Assembly: GCA_018296165.2 (NCBI GenBank)
Contig: JACKQL020000001.1
Location: 744,001-808,000 of the forward strand
Direction of reading: 5' to 3'
DNA length: 64,000 nt
Origin: Termitomyces sp. T153
Lineage: Eukaryota; Basidiomycota; Agaricomycetes; Agaricales; Lyophyllaceae
Part shown: positions 34,964 to 45,996 of the stretch, piece after piece
How positions within the stretch are numbered: position 1 is the first letter of the stretch
How the letters are laid out: each line of letters starts with the position of its first letter
Position numbers and translations under genes: made by a program
Notes under the pieces: generated by a model
What the model was told of the DNA's origin: nothing
The model's input: the letters and a program-made list of their open reading frames with translations, nothing else
Database searches by the model: none

Positions 34964-36255
34964 CTATGACGTGACAGTCCAGACACGGAGTTGGTTGTCA
35001 GTGAAGCCAGCGAAGAGAGTCTGTCCATCAGCGGACCAGGCAATCGAAACGCATTCAGGCTGCCTTGCCTCCTCACGAACATCGGTGTAAGCGGGCTTAA
35101 GTTCATCAACAATCGATCTGAAAAGATGAGATCAGTTCTATACGCAGCGTAGAATAATGGAGAACTAACTTGCTCTCAAGATCAAAGATCTTGACGCAAC
35201 TCGCAGTAGCGGCACACAACCAGTAGCGGTTAGGGGAGAAGACAAGAGCGTTGACAACATCACCGGCTTCAAGGGAGTAGAGGTGCTTGCCATCGTTGAG
35301 GTCCCACAGCATGGTTATGCCATCCTTGCCTCCAGATGCGGCAAGAGAGCCGTCAGGAGAAACGGAGATAGTGTTAATGTAGCCAGTGTGGCCGTAATGG
35401 TTGGTCTTCAGCTTGAACTTAGAAAGTTCCCAGACCTATAGAGTATGAGCACCCAAATCGAATGTAAATATTCGTATCGAAAGAAAATCAGAGATCTTAG
35501 TGGAAATGTGGTCTCATCGAGCGAATGCCCTCTGAAGTAGCAAATATAATTTTCGGTGAACATCATGAAAAGAGCAGAGGGAAATAGAGCATTGAAACAA
35601 ACTTGATGAATGGAATAAGGCTCACCTTGACGACCTTATCCCAGCCGCAAGAGACGATGACAGGGTTGGAAACATTGGGGCTGAATCGCACGCAGGAAAC
35701 CCTGACAACTTCCTGTAAATACATATGAAATTTCATAGGAACGCGACCGCGTACCACTCGGAGTGACCATCATCCTTAATATCGTACTTGCACTCTCCCA
35801 ACGTATTCCAGAGCTTGATGGTCTTGTCACGGGAACCGGAGACAATTTGCCTGTTATCAGCACTGAAGCTGACAGACAAAACATCGGAAGTATGGCCAAC
35901 GAAGCGGCGAGTAGTCAAGCCGGTGTTAAGGTCCCAAAGTCGAAGTGTGTGGTCCCACGAGGAGGAAAGAGCGAATTGACCATCGGAAGAGATGACAACG
36001 TCGGAAACAAAATGGTTGTGTCCGTGGAGGATTTTTTTGGGATATCCAAAGGTGTCATCTTCGCGAGTCAATTGCCAGACAATGATTGTCTTGTCTGTTG
36101 TTCAGTGTGATTAGATACCCTTCTAACAGCTCCAATAGTCAAGTACCTCGCGAAGCGGTCAAGATCATGTCAGGGTTTTCCGAGGAGGTGGCGATGGCAG
36201 TGACCCATCCTTTGTGGCCTTCGAGAGATCCAAGGAAACGCAGCGACTCGGTCAT
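34964..36255 (-). CDS. cpc2: RACK1/Cpc2 (Asc1) ribosome-associated WD40 protein
   Basis: ATG at 36255 ([20 protein letters not shown]), stop at 34964. Seven WD repeats are visible, including [103 protein letters not shown] and [11 protein letters not shown] at the end. RACK1 sits on the head of the 40S ribosomal subunit near the mRNA exit channel and links translation with kinase signalling. The gene has several introns, one of them (35625-35438, minus strand) much longer at 188 nt because it contains a box C/D snoRNA. The arrangement mirrors yeast ASC1, whose intron carries snR24. Confidence 0.95.
35484..35570 (-). ncRNA. snR24: Box C/D snoRNA of the U24/snR24 type, inside a RACK1 intron
   Basis: On the minus strand: box C ATGATGT near 35568, guide 1 TATATTTGCTACT (near 35540), a C'-like element GATGAGAC, guide 2 CCACTAAGATCT and box D CTGA at 35488-35491. 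Guide 1 is complementary to AGTAGCAAATATT, and guide 2 pairs (with one G-U) with AGATCTTGGTGG. These neighbouring sequences are in the conserved region of large-subunit rRNA modified by U24/snR24. The location in the longest RACK1 intron matches the ASC1-snR24 arrangement of yeast. The sequence between the guides carries TTCAGAGGG in place of a perfect D' box. Confidence 0.85.
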
Positions 36256-36439
36256 GATGTTTTCTAGCTTTCCAGTCGTTCGACGCGAGCTCCAGCTTGG
36301 TGTAGCGTCACATCATCAGCCACTGTGACCAGACTGTACAGTTCTCGGCAAACCCCATTCCGGCGAACAAAACTTCCTTCCCTCCAAAACTAAGTAACGT
36401 TGTTGTTTGTTGTCCGCTCGCCTGTACAAGTACTCCAAG

Positions 36440-36614
36440 GTAAGAGTTCTTCTTATTTATTCTATCATCTTTCGTATGATGCATTTCGAAATATATTTGC
36501 TACTTCAGAGGGCACACACCCAATGAGACTACATTTTCCACCAAGATCTCTGACGCTTCATATAAACGAGTTTTGATTCTTACGTTTTCGATGCTGAACC
36601 AATTCCTTTTCTAG
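36440..36614 (+). other. Probable 5' leader intron of the nucleoside hydrolase gene
   Basis: CCAAG/GTAAGAG at 36440 and TTTTCTAG ending at 36614 are good splice sites, placed 124 bp before the start codon at 36738. The interval carries the second U24-type snoRNA, which suggests the snoRNA is released from this intron. That the leader exon upstream of 36440 belongs to the hydrolase transcript is inferred from orientation only; a separate noncoding host transcript is possible. Confidence 0.55.
36470..36558 (+). ncRNA. snR24: Second box C/D snoRNA of the U24/snR24 type
   Basis: Box C ATGATGC at 36476-36482, guide 1 ATATTTGCTACT near 36491-36503, TTCAGAGGGC, a C'-like AATGAGAC, guide 2 CCACCAAGATCT near 36539-36549 and box D CTGA at 36550-36553. 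Guide 2 is a perfect complement of AGATCTTGGTGG and guide 1 of AGTAGCAAATAT. The element is very similar to the RACK1-intron copy, but on the opposite strand and with a different spacer (ACACACCC against ATTCGCT). Confidence 0.85.
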
Positions 36615-36737
36615 GTCTTTGGGTTTTGTTACTTATGTTGGGCCAGTCCATGTTACATAAGCTTTCTGTACATAAACTTCGCGCCAATTCTCATAATCTC
36701 CCTTTACTTTCAATCACTCGTTAAGTGCTTCTATTCG

Positions 36738-38394
36738 ATGTCTTTTCTGCGGGAGAGAATTCCTGTTATAAGCAAGTCTTTTTCGCTTTGCAATGGTGTT
36801 TTCCCCCAATTTTCATGCATCAATTCAGTTGATACTGATCCTGGTGTTGATGACATTATTGCCCTGTTCGTCAAGCAACTCCCAGTACTTGATTTTAGAC
36901 TTTCTGATTGTGTTAGCCTCACAGTTTACTTGCATTGGCGTCTCCTGAGCTAGATATATTGGCGATCATAGTTTCCTATGGCAAGTTGCGGCCTTTGGGG
37001 TTGCAAATGTTAAACGTTCGATTGTTCTAGGAAATACTGACATCGACGCTTCTCTGTTCGTACGCTGACTGAGAAAGGAGTGTTGCGACTGAACATATAT
37101 GATCTATTGCAGATTGAATGTTTTCAAAACTTATCAGGCTCTCGCTCGCTGTATCAATGACAATCCAGCTTATCAGGATCGATTCCCCAACTTCTCTTCA
37201 ACCCGTAAACCTATTTTGGCGAAAGGCAGTCACGGACCTCTCCAAGGAGAATTACACAGTGCCCAATACTTCCATGGAAGGCAAGTCGATACCCTATATT
37301 TACATCTTTCTAACCGAAGGAAAACCAATAGGGATGGTCTGGGTGGGATTTCTGAGCGGCATCCTGACCTAAATGTGCCCTCTGAAATCATGTCAGAGGA
37401 TCACCCATACCTTCGATTGACTGATAAACCTGGTGTTGATGTTGCCCTCGATCTCATTCGTTCTTATCCTCCGAGATCCATTGTCTATATCGCGCTTGGG
37501 CCTCTGACAAATTTGGCGCATACAATAAGAAAAGACGGTGACCTTTTCCGCGCTAATATTGGCAGAGTCGTGTGCATGGGTGGCGCTCTCGATGTTCCTG
37601 GAAACACAAACCCTGTAGCAGAGTGTAAGCAGGTATTTTTTCGATTCTTTATCCTTGGCTAACCTTTTCAATGACGAAAAGTCAACTTCTTCGCCGACCC
37701 GTATGCTGTAAAGGAATTGCTGTTATCTCTGGATCCCCAATCAAGACTACCGCTCGATCGTTTTCTTTTGCTTCCGTTAGACATTACGACACCTCATGAA
37801 CTCCCTTTCCGGACTTACATCGAAGTGATAGACCAGTCATTCAACTCCACTGCTATTCCTTCATTACCTTTGGGGAAATCGCCAATGATGCATTTCACAA
37901 GTTCATTTCTTGAACGGACACGCGAGATAATGGTCAGCTTTGGCAAGGATGCAATGGAACTTCATGACATCGTTGCTGTTTGGTGCGCCATAGAAAACCC
38001 GCCGGGTTGCTCATTATCTCGTGGTTGGAAGACAAGGTCAAGAATATTCGATATAGAGCGGTCAGCTAAGTTTTTTTTCGATACTTATTTTTTCCTGATT
38101 GATTTTTCTAGCACGGGTGAATTGACACGGGGTATGCTGGTAGTTGACAGACGTGAGGATGAGTCTGCTTATTCACCTGGAGCCAATCGTGCAAAAATTC
38201 AAGCCGAGTTGGAGAAAAACAATGTACCGCATGGTATCTGGGAGTCCAGCGCACTTCCTGCACAGGTCGAAACGGAAGAAGCTATGAAGGCACGGCCTCC
38301 CCCGGGCGTTATTTGTGTGACAGAAACCCCTGGTGCAGACGTGCTCTTGTCGTTCCTGTTCAGACGGGTCTGGGGTGTGGAATGGTCAGCCTAG
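36738..38394 (+). CDS. Inosine-uridine preferring nucleoside hydrolase
   Basis: Starts MSFLRERIPV; the first joins give RIPVIIDTDPGVDDIIALF, then LASPELDILAIIVSYGNTDID. DTDPGVDD is the calcium-binding active-site motif of the family. Later blocks are YPPRSIVYIALGPLTNLAH, RVVCMGGALDVPGNTNPVAEFNFFADP, RLPLDRFLLLPLDITTPHEL and the distal active-site region MELHDIVAVWCAI. The enzyme cleaves ribonucleosides to base and ribose. Remarkably, three introns begin with GC instead of GT: at 36772, 36981 and 37281, each with donor GCAAGT and each the only choice that keeps the frame. Other introns are GT-AG. Length about 400 residues, longer than the roughly 315 of bacterial enzymes, with a C-terminal extension rich in charged residues. 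Confidence 0.9.
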
Positions 38395-38736
38395 ATTTAG
38401 AACCAGGATACTCGTAAGCGCTTTTTAGAGTGAGATCACATAGCCTCATCCTCTTGTCAAAACCCAATCAGGTTGTCCAGATAACATTCAGTGGAATTCC
38501 ATTTGGTACTTGGTTTAGGCGAGATAAGCATGTGGCAATGATGCAATCGATTTGACTTCAATCAAATTCATGATCAGGGGGATTTTGAATGTGGGAACCC
38601 TTGCTATTTTCTTGCGCAATACATGCCGATTGTCACTCAAGCTAGTATTGCTGGAGACCTCACCTCCCATCACCCTCCTGAACCTCAACCACCATCAACC
38701 TCCTCCCTTTCCTCTACATGTGGTCTGACGTTCAAA

Positions 38737-39480
38737 ATGACCAGGGGCCGTAAGAAAGATCTAACCATTCCCCCGACTCGTGCTCTCGTACAGCAAAGGG
38801 ACTATCGCGCAAGACGAGCTCGCTATGTCTCCGACCTTGAAGATCGTGTCCGCAAAGCAGAGGAAGAGAACGAAAAACTGCGGCATGAACTTGCTGCCGC
38901 ACGTTCTGGGCAAGCCGCAGCACCATTAATGTTGGATTCACAGATAGTAAGTTCGTCCGCCCATGTTTCGACTGATAAGCTCACTTTTCTGCAGGCACAT
39001 GCTTCTTCAGAGTTGATGCATGATCTTTCAGCTGCATCAGCTTCCCTTGCCCGTTTCCACCAGTTGGCATTTTCTGAGCACCGTCACTCCTCCCAAGATA
39101 GTACTTCCGCCGGTCCGGCTAGTCGTTCCTCTTCCCAAAGTCCAGTCAACATACTTCGTGTTGCTTCATTCCCGTCACCTGCTCCATCGCCTCCTAATGC
39201 CTATCCCATCATGGAGTCTTCGAGTAGTCGCATCCCCAATCAACCACGCAGAAAACGTCTATATAGAGAGGATTCTCCGGAATCTGTCGCCAGTCCTATG
39301 GAGGAGCTTGACTGTGGAAGTAGGGCTTCCAGCCCCTGTTGTGGTGGCATTATGGACTGCCGCGAGCTTATCGAGCGCGTCGATAGTGGCGCAATTAATG
39401 ATCTTGATTTGGTTCGACCTCGCACGCGCCAACGTGCAGATTCTCCTGACTTTTCGCATACTGTGCGACATGGTATATGA
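38737..39480 (+). CDS. bZIP-like transcription factor
   Basis: From MTRGRKKDLTIPPTRAL the basic region reads VQQRDYRARRARYVSDLE, a common form of the fungal AP-1/Pap1-like basic segment (xRDxRxRRxxYxxxLE), followed by a short leucine-zipper helix with heptad leucines and charged residues (DRVRKAEEENEKLRHEL). The rest (about 170 residues) is Ser/Pro-rich with a bipartite-like basic motif PRRKRLYRED and ends DFSHTVRHGI at 39480. An in-frame start exists at 38623, but it adds only low-complexity residues. A GT-AG segment of 48 bp (38946-38993) inside the ORF may be an intron; either way the frame is kept. DNA target unknown. Confidence 0.72.
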   Translation: MTRGRKKDLTIPPTRALVQQRDYRARRARYVSDLEDRVRKAEEENEKLRHELAAARSGQAAAPLMLDSQIVSSSAHVSTDKLTFLQAHASSELMHDLSAASASLARFHQLAFSEHRHSSQDSTSAGPASRSSSQSPVNILRVASFPSPAPSPPNAYPIMESSSSRIPNQPRRKRLYREDSPESVASPMEELDCGSRASSPCCGGIMDCRELIERVDSGAINDLDLVRPRTRQRADSPDFSHTVRHGI

Positions 39481-39657
39481 CGCTACCATCATGCTTACCC
39501 TCGGCCCTGACGATCCGCTTACGATCGGTTTAGACTTTAGTTTGTTTGTTTGTTTTCCTCAGTTCATCGACTGTATTGTGGTATGTTAAAGAAACGTATC
39601 TTAGACCTCATGTAGTATCAGTGACAGTAGTTTCTTCATAGTACTACATACAATAGT

Positions 39658-41067
39658 CTAACCGGGTGTGTTAACCTTGCTCTCCGTCACGTTTTCGAGT
39701 TTTCTCCATCGTAATCGTTTACCACAAAAAAGCGCCACCCATGTTAGAGCAAGTAACACTGGAACCTCAACCAAAGGACCAATTGTCGCTGCAAGCGCTT
39801 GGTCAGAGCTAACACCGTAAACCGCAATCGCTACCGCGATAGCCAATTCCTGATAGAGAGAGAAATGAATTATCATCAATAGGCGTGAATACAACAACCC
39901 ACAAAATTGTTACTTCCTGCAGTGAAAGACTGTACCACGGCCATTTCATACCCAAAGGTAGTTTGTGAGCCAGTTTCCTTCCTTGCCAGGAAGAAAATCA
40001 TAGCAAAGGCCCCTGTCCACATGATGACAAAATAGAGGATCATGGGGACAAAGACCCGGAAAACCGAGCCAATGTTTTGGATGATGTGGTGACCTTGGTA
40101 AGCGAACATGATCAAAATGGTGTAGAGTAACCCCAGAAGGGCGAAAGGTCCAAAAAGGGGGAGGAATTTATTATCAAGAAAGCTCTTGCCCCTCAGATAC
40201 CAGACGCTGTACCGAGTAACAACACCAGCTCCTAGGGGAATACCAAGATACTATGAAAAAACGTCAACTTTGTACTTTTCACATTCTCATAAGAAGAAAT
40301 GCGTACAATGAGGACAGATATAGCGACAGGGCCATAAGATACATGGATGTCTGGCTGTTTACTTCCACTGATCGCATTAATGAATAGAAGGGCATATGGT
40401 GAGTAGAGAACCATCTGCAACAATGAGTTGAGGATGACAAGAATGGCACAGTATTCTCTATCGCCTCGCGCCAGCTGATTCCAAATCATCACCATCGCTA
40501 TACATCGTGCAAGCCCAACGAGAATAACGCCGGTGCGATAAGTCGGTAAATCAGGAAGAGTCGCCCATGCTACCCCCAGCATGACAAATGGGCCGATAAC
40601 CCAGTTTAAGAAGAGAGAGATTCCTAGGTGGATCCACAAGCGAGACGTCTTAAACAGCTGTGGAAGCTGTTCGTATTGAACTTTTGTAAGTGTAGGCCAC
40701 ATCATGATTATGAGCCCAATAGCTATGGCTTCATGAATCGTGAGTAAGGATAACCTGTGAATGGTTGCAAATATTGACTTACGAACAGAAACGCTATTGA
40801 AACGGACAGTATCGAATGCTGCTTGGATACCAGGCACAAATTCACCAATCACGACCCCAACTATCATGACTAGAATGATGAGAGGAGATAGAAGTTTGTC
40901 AAAAAGGCTAAGCTTCTTGAAAATTTCTGGGAGATGTTGAGTAAGGGTACGCTAACTTGAGTTGCATGCGGCAAACCTTGCGGTGCATCACTGTTATCTT
41001 TGAGGGCGGAAAGAGGGCATGACTCCAGAGATAAAGGCTGATCTCTTTGCCTTTTATGCACAGACAT
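39658..41067 (-). CDS. ACR3: Arsenite efflux permease ACR3
   Basis: ATG at 41067 ([15 protein letters not shown]), stop at 39658. After a cytosolic leader come helices [38 protein letters not shown] (the conserved P-x-L-x-K region), [35 protein letters not shown] (with the conserved cysteine of the family), [78 protein letters not shown] and [17 protein letters not shown]. This is the full ten-helix ACR3 layout. The protein exports arsenite (and often antimonite) through the plasma membrane. Short introns lie near 40240-40300, 40730-40790 and 39850-39905. Confidence 0.93.
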
Positions 41068-41275
41068 AGTTCAGAGTGTCACAGACAGAAAAAGTATAAG
41101 ATAGGAATGGTCGTTTGCAAGAAGTCATCAAGGCCAGTATTTTGATTTCGATCATTTTGATTTTGAATATCGTCAAAATCTATTTTTCACACGCTACTGA
41201 TACAAATAAATGTACAAGTAAGTTATGAGTTTCCAGCGAAAGACGGGCTCACAGCGAAAGAGCGATAGATTCGGG

Positions 41276-42532
41276 TTAACAGTTCATTTTAATTTCGTAA
41301 GGGTGTCGTACAAGTTCATCATAGAGCTCCGTAGGAAGATCTCGGACAAGAGTAACAGCAATTCCAATGACAGGAAGTGCTTCAAGATCCGGGAAAGTGC
41401 GCAGAAGACGCATTGGGCTAGTCACAAGAGATCAGACGTTTGTAACACTCTCGGAATTTTTCTGACCTGGAGGATTTCATGACATCATCTCTCATGAGCA
41501 ACAACTGTGCAATGACACAAAGCACGTTGAGATGAACACCAAAGGCCAGCAGGAAGTCCCAAAGCTGCAGCACCTGATTGAGTGGAGGTGTGCAAGCACA
41601 CAACGTCAATACAGCTTCAAGAGTCCATGGTAAATAGAAGAACGTCGTGTCCGCAGAAATTGAAACTGACACGGAAAAGCATATATCTCAGCAGATAGGT
41701 TTTTAGATCGCAGATGTGCGAATAATTCAGGGTCAACTATCTTCAAGCAGCGGTCCAATAACTGGAAAGATGATGATCGGAGTGACATCGTACATTTAAA
41801 GTGAGAAATACCTTAAGACCACGGTGAACTCCTTCTAATGTTGGTTGGACATAGAGAGGACAAGACTCCTCTATGAATTTCGAAAAACAGAAGAACGCCT
41901 CGAGTTCCGAAGGCATTGTGTAGAGGAACGGGGCTGCAAGGACGTTCATCCCCTGAACATAGGTAAATCCAAGCTGATGTGTCTCTTGCCTATCTGTGCA
42001 GTATCTCATAAGATCCAAACTTAACATGAATATACATGTCAAACGGACCATGATTTCTCCACACAAAAGCATCGAGTAGCCGTACAAGCATATCTTCGCG
42101 AACGCGTTCTTTGAATCCTCTGTCGGTCGCCAAAGTTCTGATAATTCGACTTCGCGTAAACTGAGAAGAACTTGTAAATAATTTCTTCAATCTAACCGGA
42201 ATGTATCGTTTCTGATCTTTTCTCGAACTTCACAAGGTCCACGCGAAACATATCCCATGAACGTGTCAGCAGAAAGATCTGACACGCGAAGAAGGATCTT
42301 CCATATTCGGGGTCGAAGAGTTGGGTCCTGGGGAAACTTTCAGCGCTGTCTTTGGACACGAATGAGAGGCGCGTACAACTGTAGATGGTATTCCTTCGAC
42401 TAGGATCATACGTCGCAATTTCTTGGTACCATCATCAATCTCGTCTAATGCTCGAGACCTGGAGGAAATCTTCGGTTGATTCAGGATTTTATTGAACGAG
42501 CGAGCGGTTGCTTGGCCAGACGCCGCCGACAT
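41276..42532 (-). CDS. BUB2: Rab-GAP TBC protein of the BUB2/Cdc16 type
   Basis: ATG at 42532 (MSAASGQATARSFNKIL), stop at 41276. The TBC domain starts with LRRMILVEGIPSTV (RxxVLxxGxP), DPTLRPRIWKILLR, then GFTYVQGMNVLAAPFLY (the glutamine-finger YxQGM motif), ELEAFFCFSKFIEESCP, GVHRGLKLLDRCLKIVDPELF and LNQVLQLWDFLLAFG. The C-terminus reads FPDLEALPVIGIAVTLVRDLP and ends YEIKMNC. The small size and sequence order fit Bub2/Cdc16, half of the GAP that restrains the mitotic-exit/septation GTPase at the spindle pole. I cannot exclude another small TBC protein. The arginine-finger region was not inspected in detail. Confidence 0.78.
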
Positions 42533-42619
42533 GACAGTATGACGACAAGAGGTGTTTGTCACTATGTATAAGATGATCGTGATCAACAAAATAAGTGTCG
42601 TCACGGGTCAACTTTGGAT

Positions 42620-42685
42620 GCTAAGTAACCCCTGGACAAACGGTTGAACTTGTTGCTAAGTGACCCCTGGACAAACCATTAAACT
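42620..42685. repeat. Two tandem 31-bp repeats in the BUB2 / AP-4 epsilon divergent promoter
   Basis: GCTAAGTAACCCCTGGACAA at 42620 and GCTAAGTGACCCCTGGACAA at 42655 begin two near-identical units of about 31 bp, with 35-bp spacing. The region between the two divergent start codons is 158 bp, so the repeat occupies a third of it. It may be a duplicated binding site or a replication slip; no known motif is recognised. Confidence 0.7.
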
Positions 42686-42690
42686 GGTTC

Positions 42691-45600
42691 ATGGATGTCC
42701 CTCCTTACATCTCTTCTGGCGCGAGTAGCAGGGCCCACTATTCTTTAGTTCGTAAAGTGGAATGCGCTGACTCTCCTCAGGCGGCGAATCAATTCTTGTT
42801 AGATGGGGTCGAAGCAATTCGACGTCAACTCACCGACCCAGCTCTTTCGCTGGTTCGCGACCCACTCTTTTAGAAATATAATCTTAGTGGGACTAATACC
42901 TCATATAGGAGAAATGTAGGGAACACTTGATCACTCTTCTCTATTGCCACATGACTGTGTCGCACGGCTTCCTACCTCTAAACACTTTTGACTTTGCGCT
43001 ATCGCATGCGGTTACTCTTGCTGAGGCAGGTCGAAGTACCAGTCAGAAAAGGATGGGTAAAGATTCTTTGCTCATGGCTCCGCTTCACATTCATATGCGT
43101 GATCAGGCTATCTATTTTGTGCTGAAGTCATGCCTGCCGATCATGAATTGCAGCTAATGCTGATTAACACTCTGCGCAAGGTACCTCTAGTTTCAGATGA
43201 CTGCCCAAATTCACCCGTCTCAAACTGAAATGAAGGACCTGGAACACGAAGATACATCCCGGATTTGTCTTGCTTTGGAAAATGTCGTGGTATTCTCCAA
43301 TCAAGACCTTATTCCTGCTATCCAGGCGCGTCTTTCTGATCTTTTGTCCCATAATTCGTTAGTATGTTCTTGATCATTGTGTTATTATCACGTTGAAAAT
43401 ATCTCTCTCTGTCGTACAGGCCACACGTCCGTCGACGTGCATTACTTGGGTACCGATCATTAGGCCTACCTCACGCGGATCTACTATCAAACATCGATCT
43501 TAAAGTTGTCTCGAGATGCAAAGACCCAGATCAACAGGTTGTTGGTGCTGCATTGTCACTATGCGTCCGCATGGCTCAGGTAACGCCCCACTGATTTTCC
43601 TCTATGGTGCTTTGCGGTAATTACCGCCGCTCAGATCAAGCAGCCTGTTTCAAACGCGCGAGAACTTGTAAACGACATTTTTGTCACGACGTTAACGAGT
43701 TCCGCACATGACAAGCCAGAATTCATCTGTACAATGCTATCTGCACTGCTCGTTGTTGGGCAAGTTTCATTCCATTCGAAACTGAGTGATGAGCTAAACC
43801 GGAAGGACAGGCTTTCCGAAGACAATGTTCCTATTCTTCTACAGTTGATTCGTTCCTCTTCTAAAAGCCATGAGCGTGGTTTGTCGCCTTTAGCTCTTGT
43901 AACTTGCCGCGGCTGAGATCAAGACACAGGAGTATTACGAGGATCCTTCGCGTTGTTAACGAATATCGCGCCAGATCGCCTATTATCTGTTAATCTCGAG
44001 TCTCCTGTTCACCACATCCGTCCCTTGCTTACATCCCGTCATCCAAACGATGTTTATCTATTTTTATCGTGCTTAGAATGCATCGACCCTGTTCTATGGG
44101 CAGGAACATCAAACGATATACCCGCCGTTCTAGATGGTTGGGAAGTTGAACGAATCATGCAACTATTGGACCTATCAGATACGCTGGTTCGTAAAACGGT
44201 ATGATTGTATTTTCGTGTTGTTTACTAGCATATTCACGGTTGATGAAGACACTTCGACTGTTGCATCGTGTGGACCCAAATATTGTGTCAATTTTCTATT
44301 CTCAGGCTGTTCGGAATATACCTTCTAGCCTATCTGTAACCGATTCAAACGAGCGAGCACTTCGATTTCTTGAAATTATTACAGTACAATTCGGTGAAGA
44401 CGGGGAGCTCTATGCTCGAGAGTTGAAGGACATACTATTACGACTCGAACAAGCATCCTTGGATGGGCAACCCGTTTTAGAAGCGGCTATTGACAAAGTG
44501 TTGACTTATACGCGATATGGTGAGCGTTGAGAAATGCCGTCCTGTCGAAGGTCTTACTTTTCATTCAAGCTGGGATTGACTTTGGCATTGGATTTTCCAC
44601 ATCATTGCTGACTTTTCTTGTGGACCCTGTAACAAGGCTTTCTCAGACGATGATGGTGATAGTCGCAGCACTAGCCACCGAACAGTGTGGGAAGCTGTCC
44701 ATACGACCGCTAGATATCCTAGAGGGATTTGCATCGAGACTCCCAAAATCTACGCGTGAGCCGGACTTTGTTTTTCGCTGAGAGAGACCCTGACTAGCAG
44801 ACAGCACCTGTAAAAGATGCTTGTATACTCGCCATGCTACGCGTTGCCGTAGATTGTGATGAGATTCCCTCATCGATTATTAATGTCGTCGAAGAACTTG
44901 GCCACCATTCCAAATGGCATCTTCGTCAAGTAAGGTTGATCTTCGAGACCATGATCAAGACGCTTACTGAAACACTAGCGTTGCGAGCAGTTCGTGACTC
45001 TCGTAGCCAATAAGGACAGCCTCATAGAAATAGTCCAGAAGGCCCGGTCTTCCGCTGCAAGTTTTCCTTCTCAGTATTGCTCAATTATCTGACACAGAGC
45101 TTCTTGCAGCTTCCCGATTTTTTGGCGGCTCTTTTGGACCCGACAGTCCCTTCTACCACATTGTCATCTAGCCAGTCATTCTCGGCAAGCAAGCTTAGAT
45201 ATGACGCATATGACACTCCTATACCAGCGCCAAAGTTGCGTAATCGAGACGCACCATTATCACCACGTCTTACCGGGAATACCCACTGGGATGAATCGTC
45301 GGAGGCTGGCCGCGAGTCTCTCAGTCGGGTTAGCTCGAAGCTGACTGTATCGTCACCTGATCCTCTGTCAAAACCGCTGACTGCCGGGGAACTGACTCTG
45401 GCAGCCGGTCAGTCAGGCGTAACTTCGAAGGTCAGACTGCTCACCTGACTCTCATTTGAAGCTAGTTGACTCTCTTTTAAAGGATGAGGCAAAGGAAAGA
45501 ATCGCAGAGGCTCTGGTGGGTCTATAACCGTCTCGCCTTGATAAGCCTGGAAGCAAACTGACAGGAGACAGGCGTCTCGGGTAGACCTGATCAGTTTGGA

Positions 45601-45996
45601 TTCACCATTCGTCTCAGAAACTACAGATATCCTGTTGAGATCGGAAACTCGCACCGAAGGAGACTTTGAGAGTCTATGGAACTCGGAGGGTGGTGATGCA
45701 CGGGGTTGGTTCAACGGATCTGTTGGTGTTGCCGTTGAGCGCATGAGAAATTTAGAACACACTCGCTTGAAAGTGTTTCCTGCGGATCTTCCACCGTATC
45801 TAGGTGCGGGTTCCGGTAGTCAGATGGTAGGATCCCACACTGATACCGACTTGCAGGTGATTTGAAAGTAGTCGTTGATGGTGTTCGGGCGCAAGCAGCG
45901 CTACGTCTGAGGGAGTCAGACGATGATAGCTGTCTGTGGCGATTACGATGTAACAACAATGAGCTGCATGTCGAGATAAGGAGACATCTAGGGTGA
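42691..45996 (+). CDS. AP-4 complex epsilon subunit (adaptin)
   Basis: Starts MDVPPYISSGASSRAHYSL. The spliced protein shows the large-adaptin alpha solenoid: KECLITLLYCHMTVSHGF, ADHELQLMLINTLRKDLEHED, CLALENVVVFSNQDLIPA, SPHVRRRALLGYRSLGLPH, DPDQQVVGAALSLCVRMAQ, SFALLTNIAPDRLLSVNL, HHIRPLLTSRHPNDVYLFLS, LDLSDTLVRKTTLRLLHRVD and RALRFLEIITVQFG. The pattern and order fit the epsilon subunit of AP-4 rather than alpha or gamma. AP-4 coats trans-Golgi vesicles independently of clathrin. The C-terminal part, after a linker with Ser/Pro-rich sequence, ends VEIRRHLG at 45996 once an intron (donor after PPYLG, acceptor TTGCAG at 45856) is removed. More than ten introns; inner joins not all resolved. 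Confidence 0.78.
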
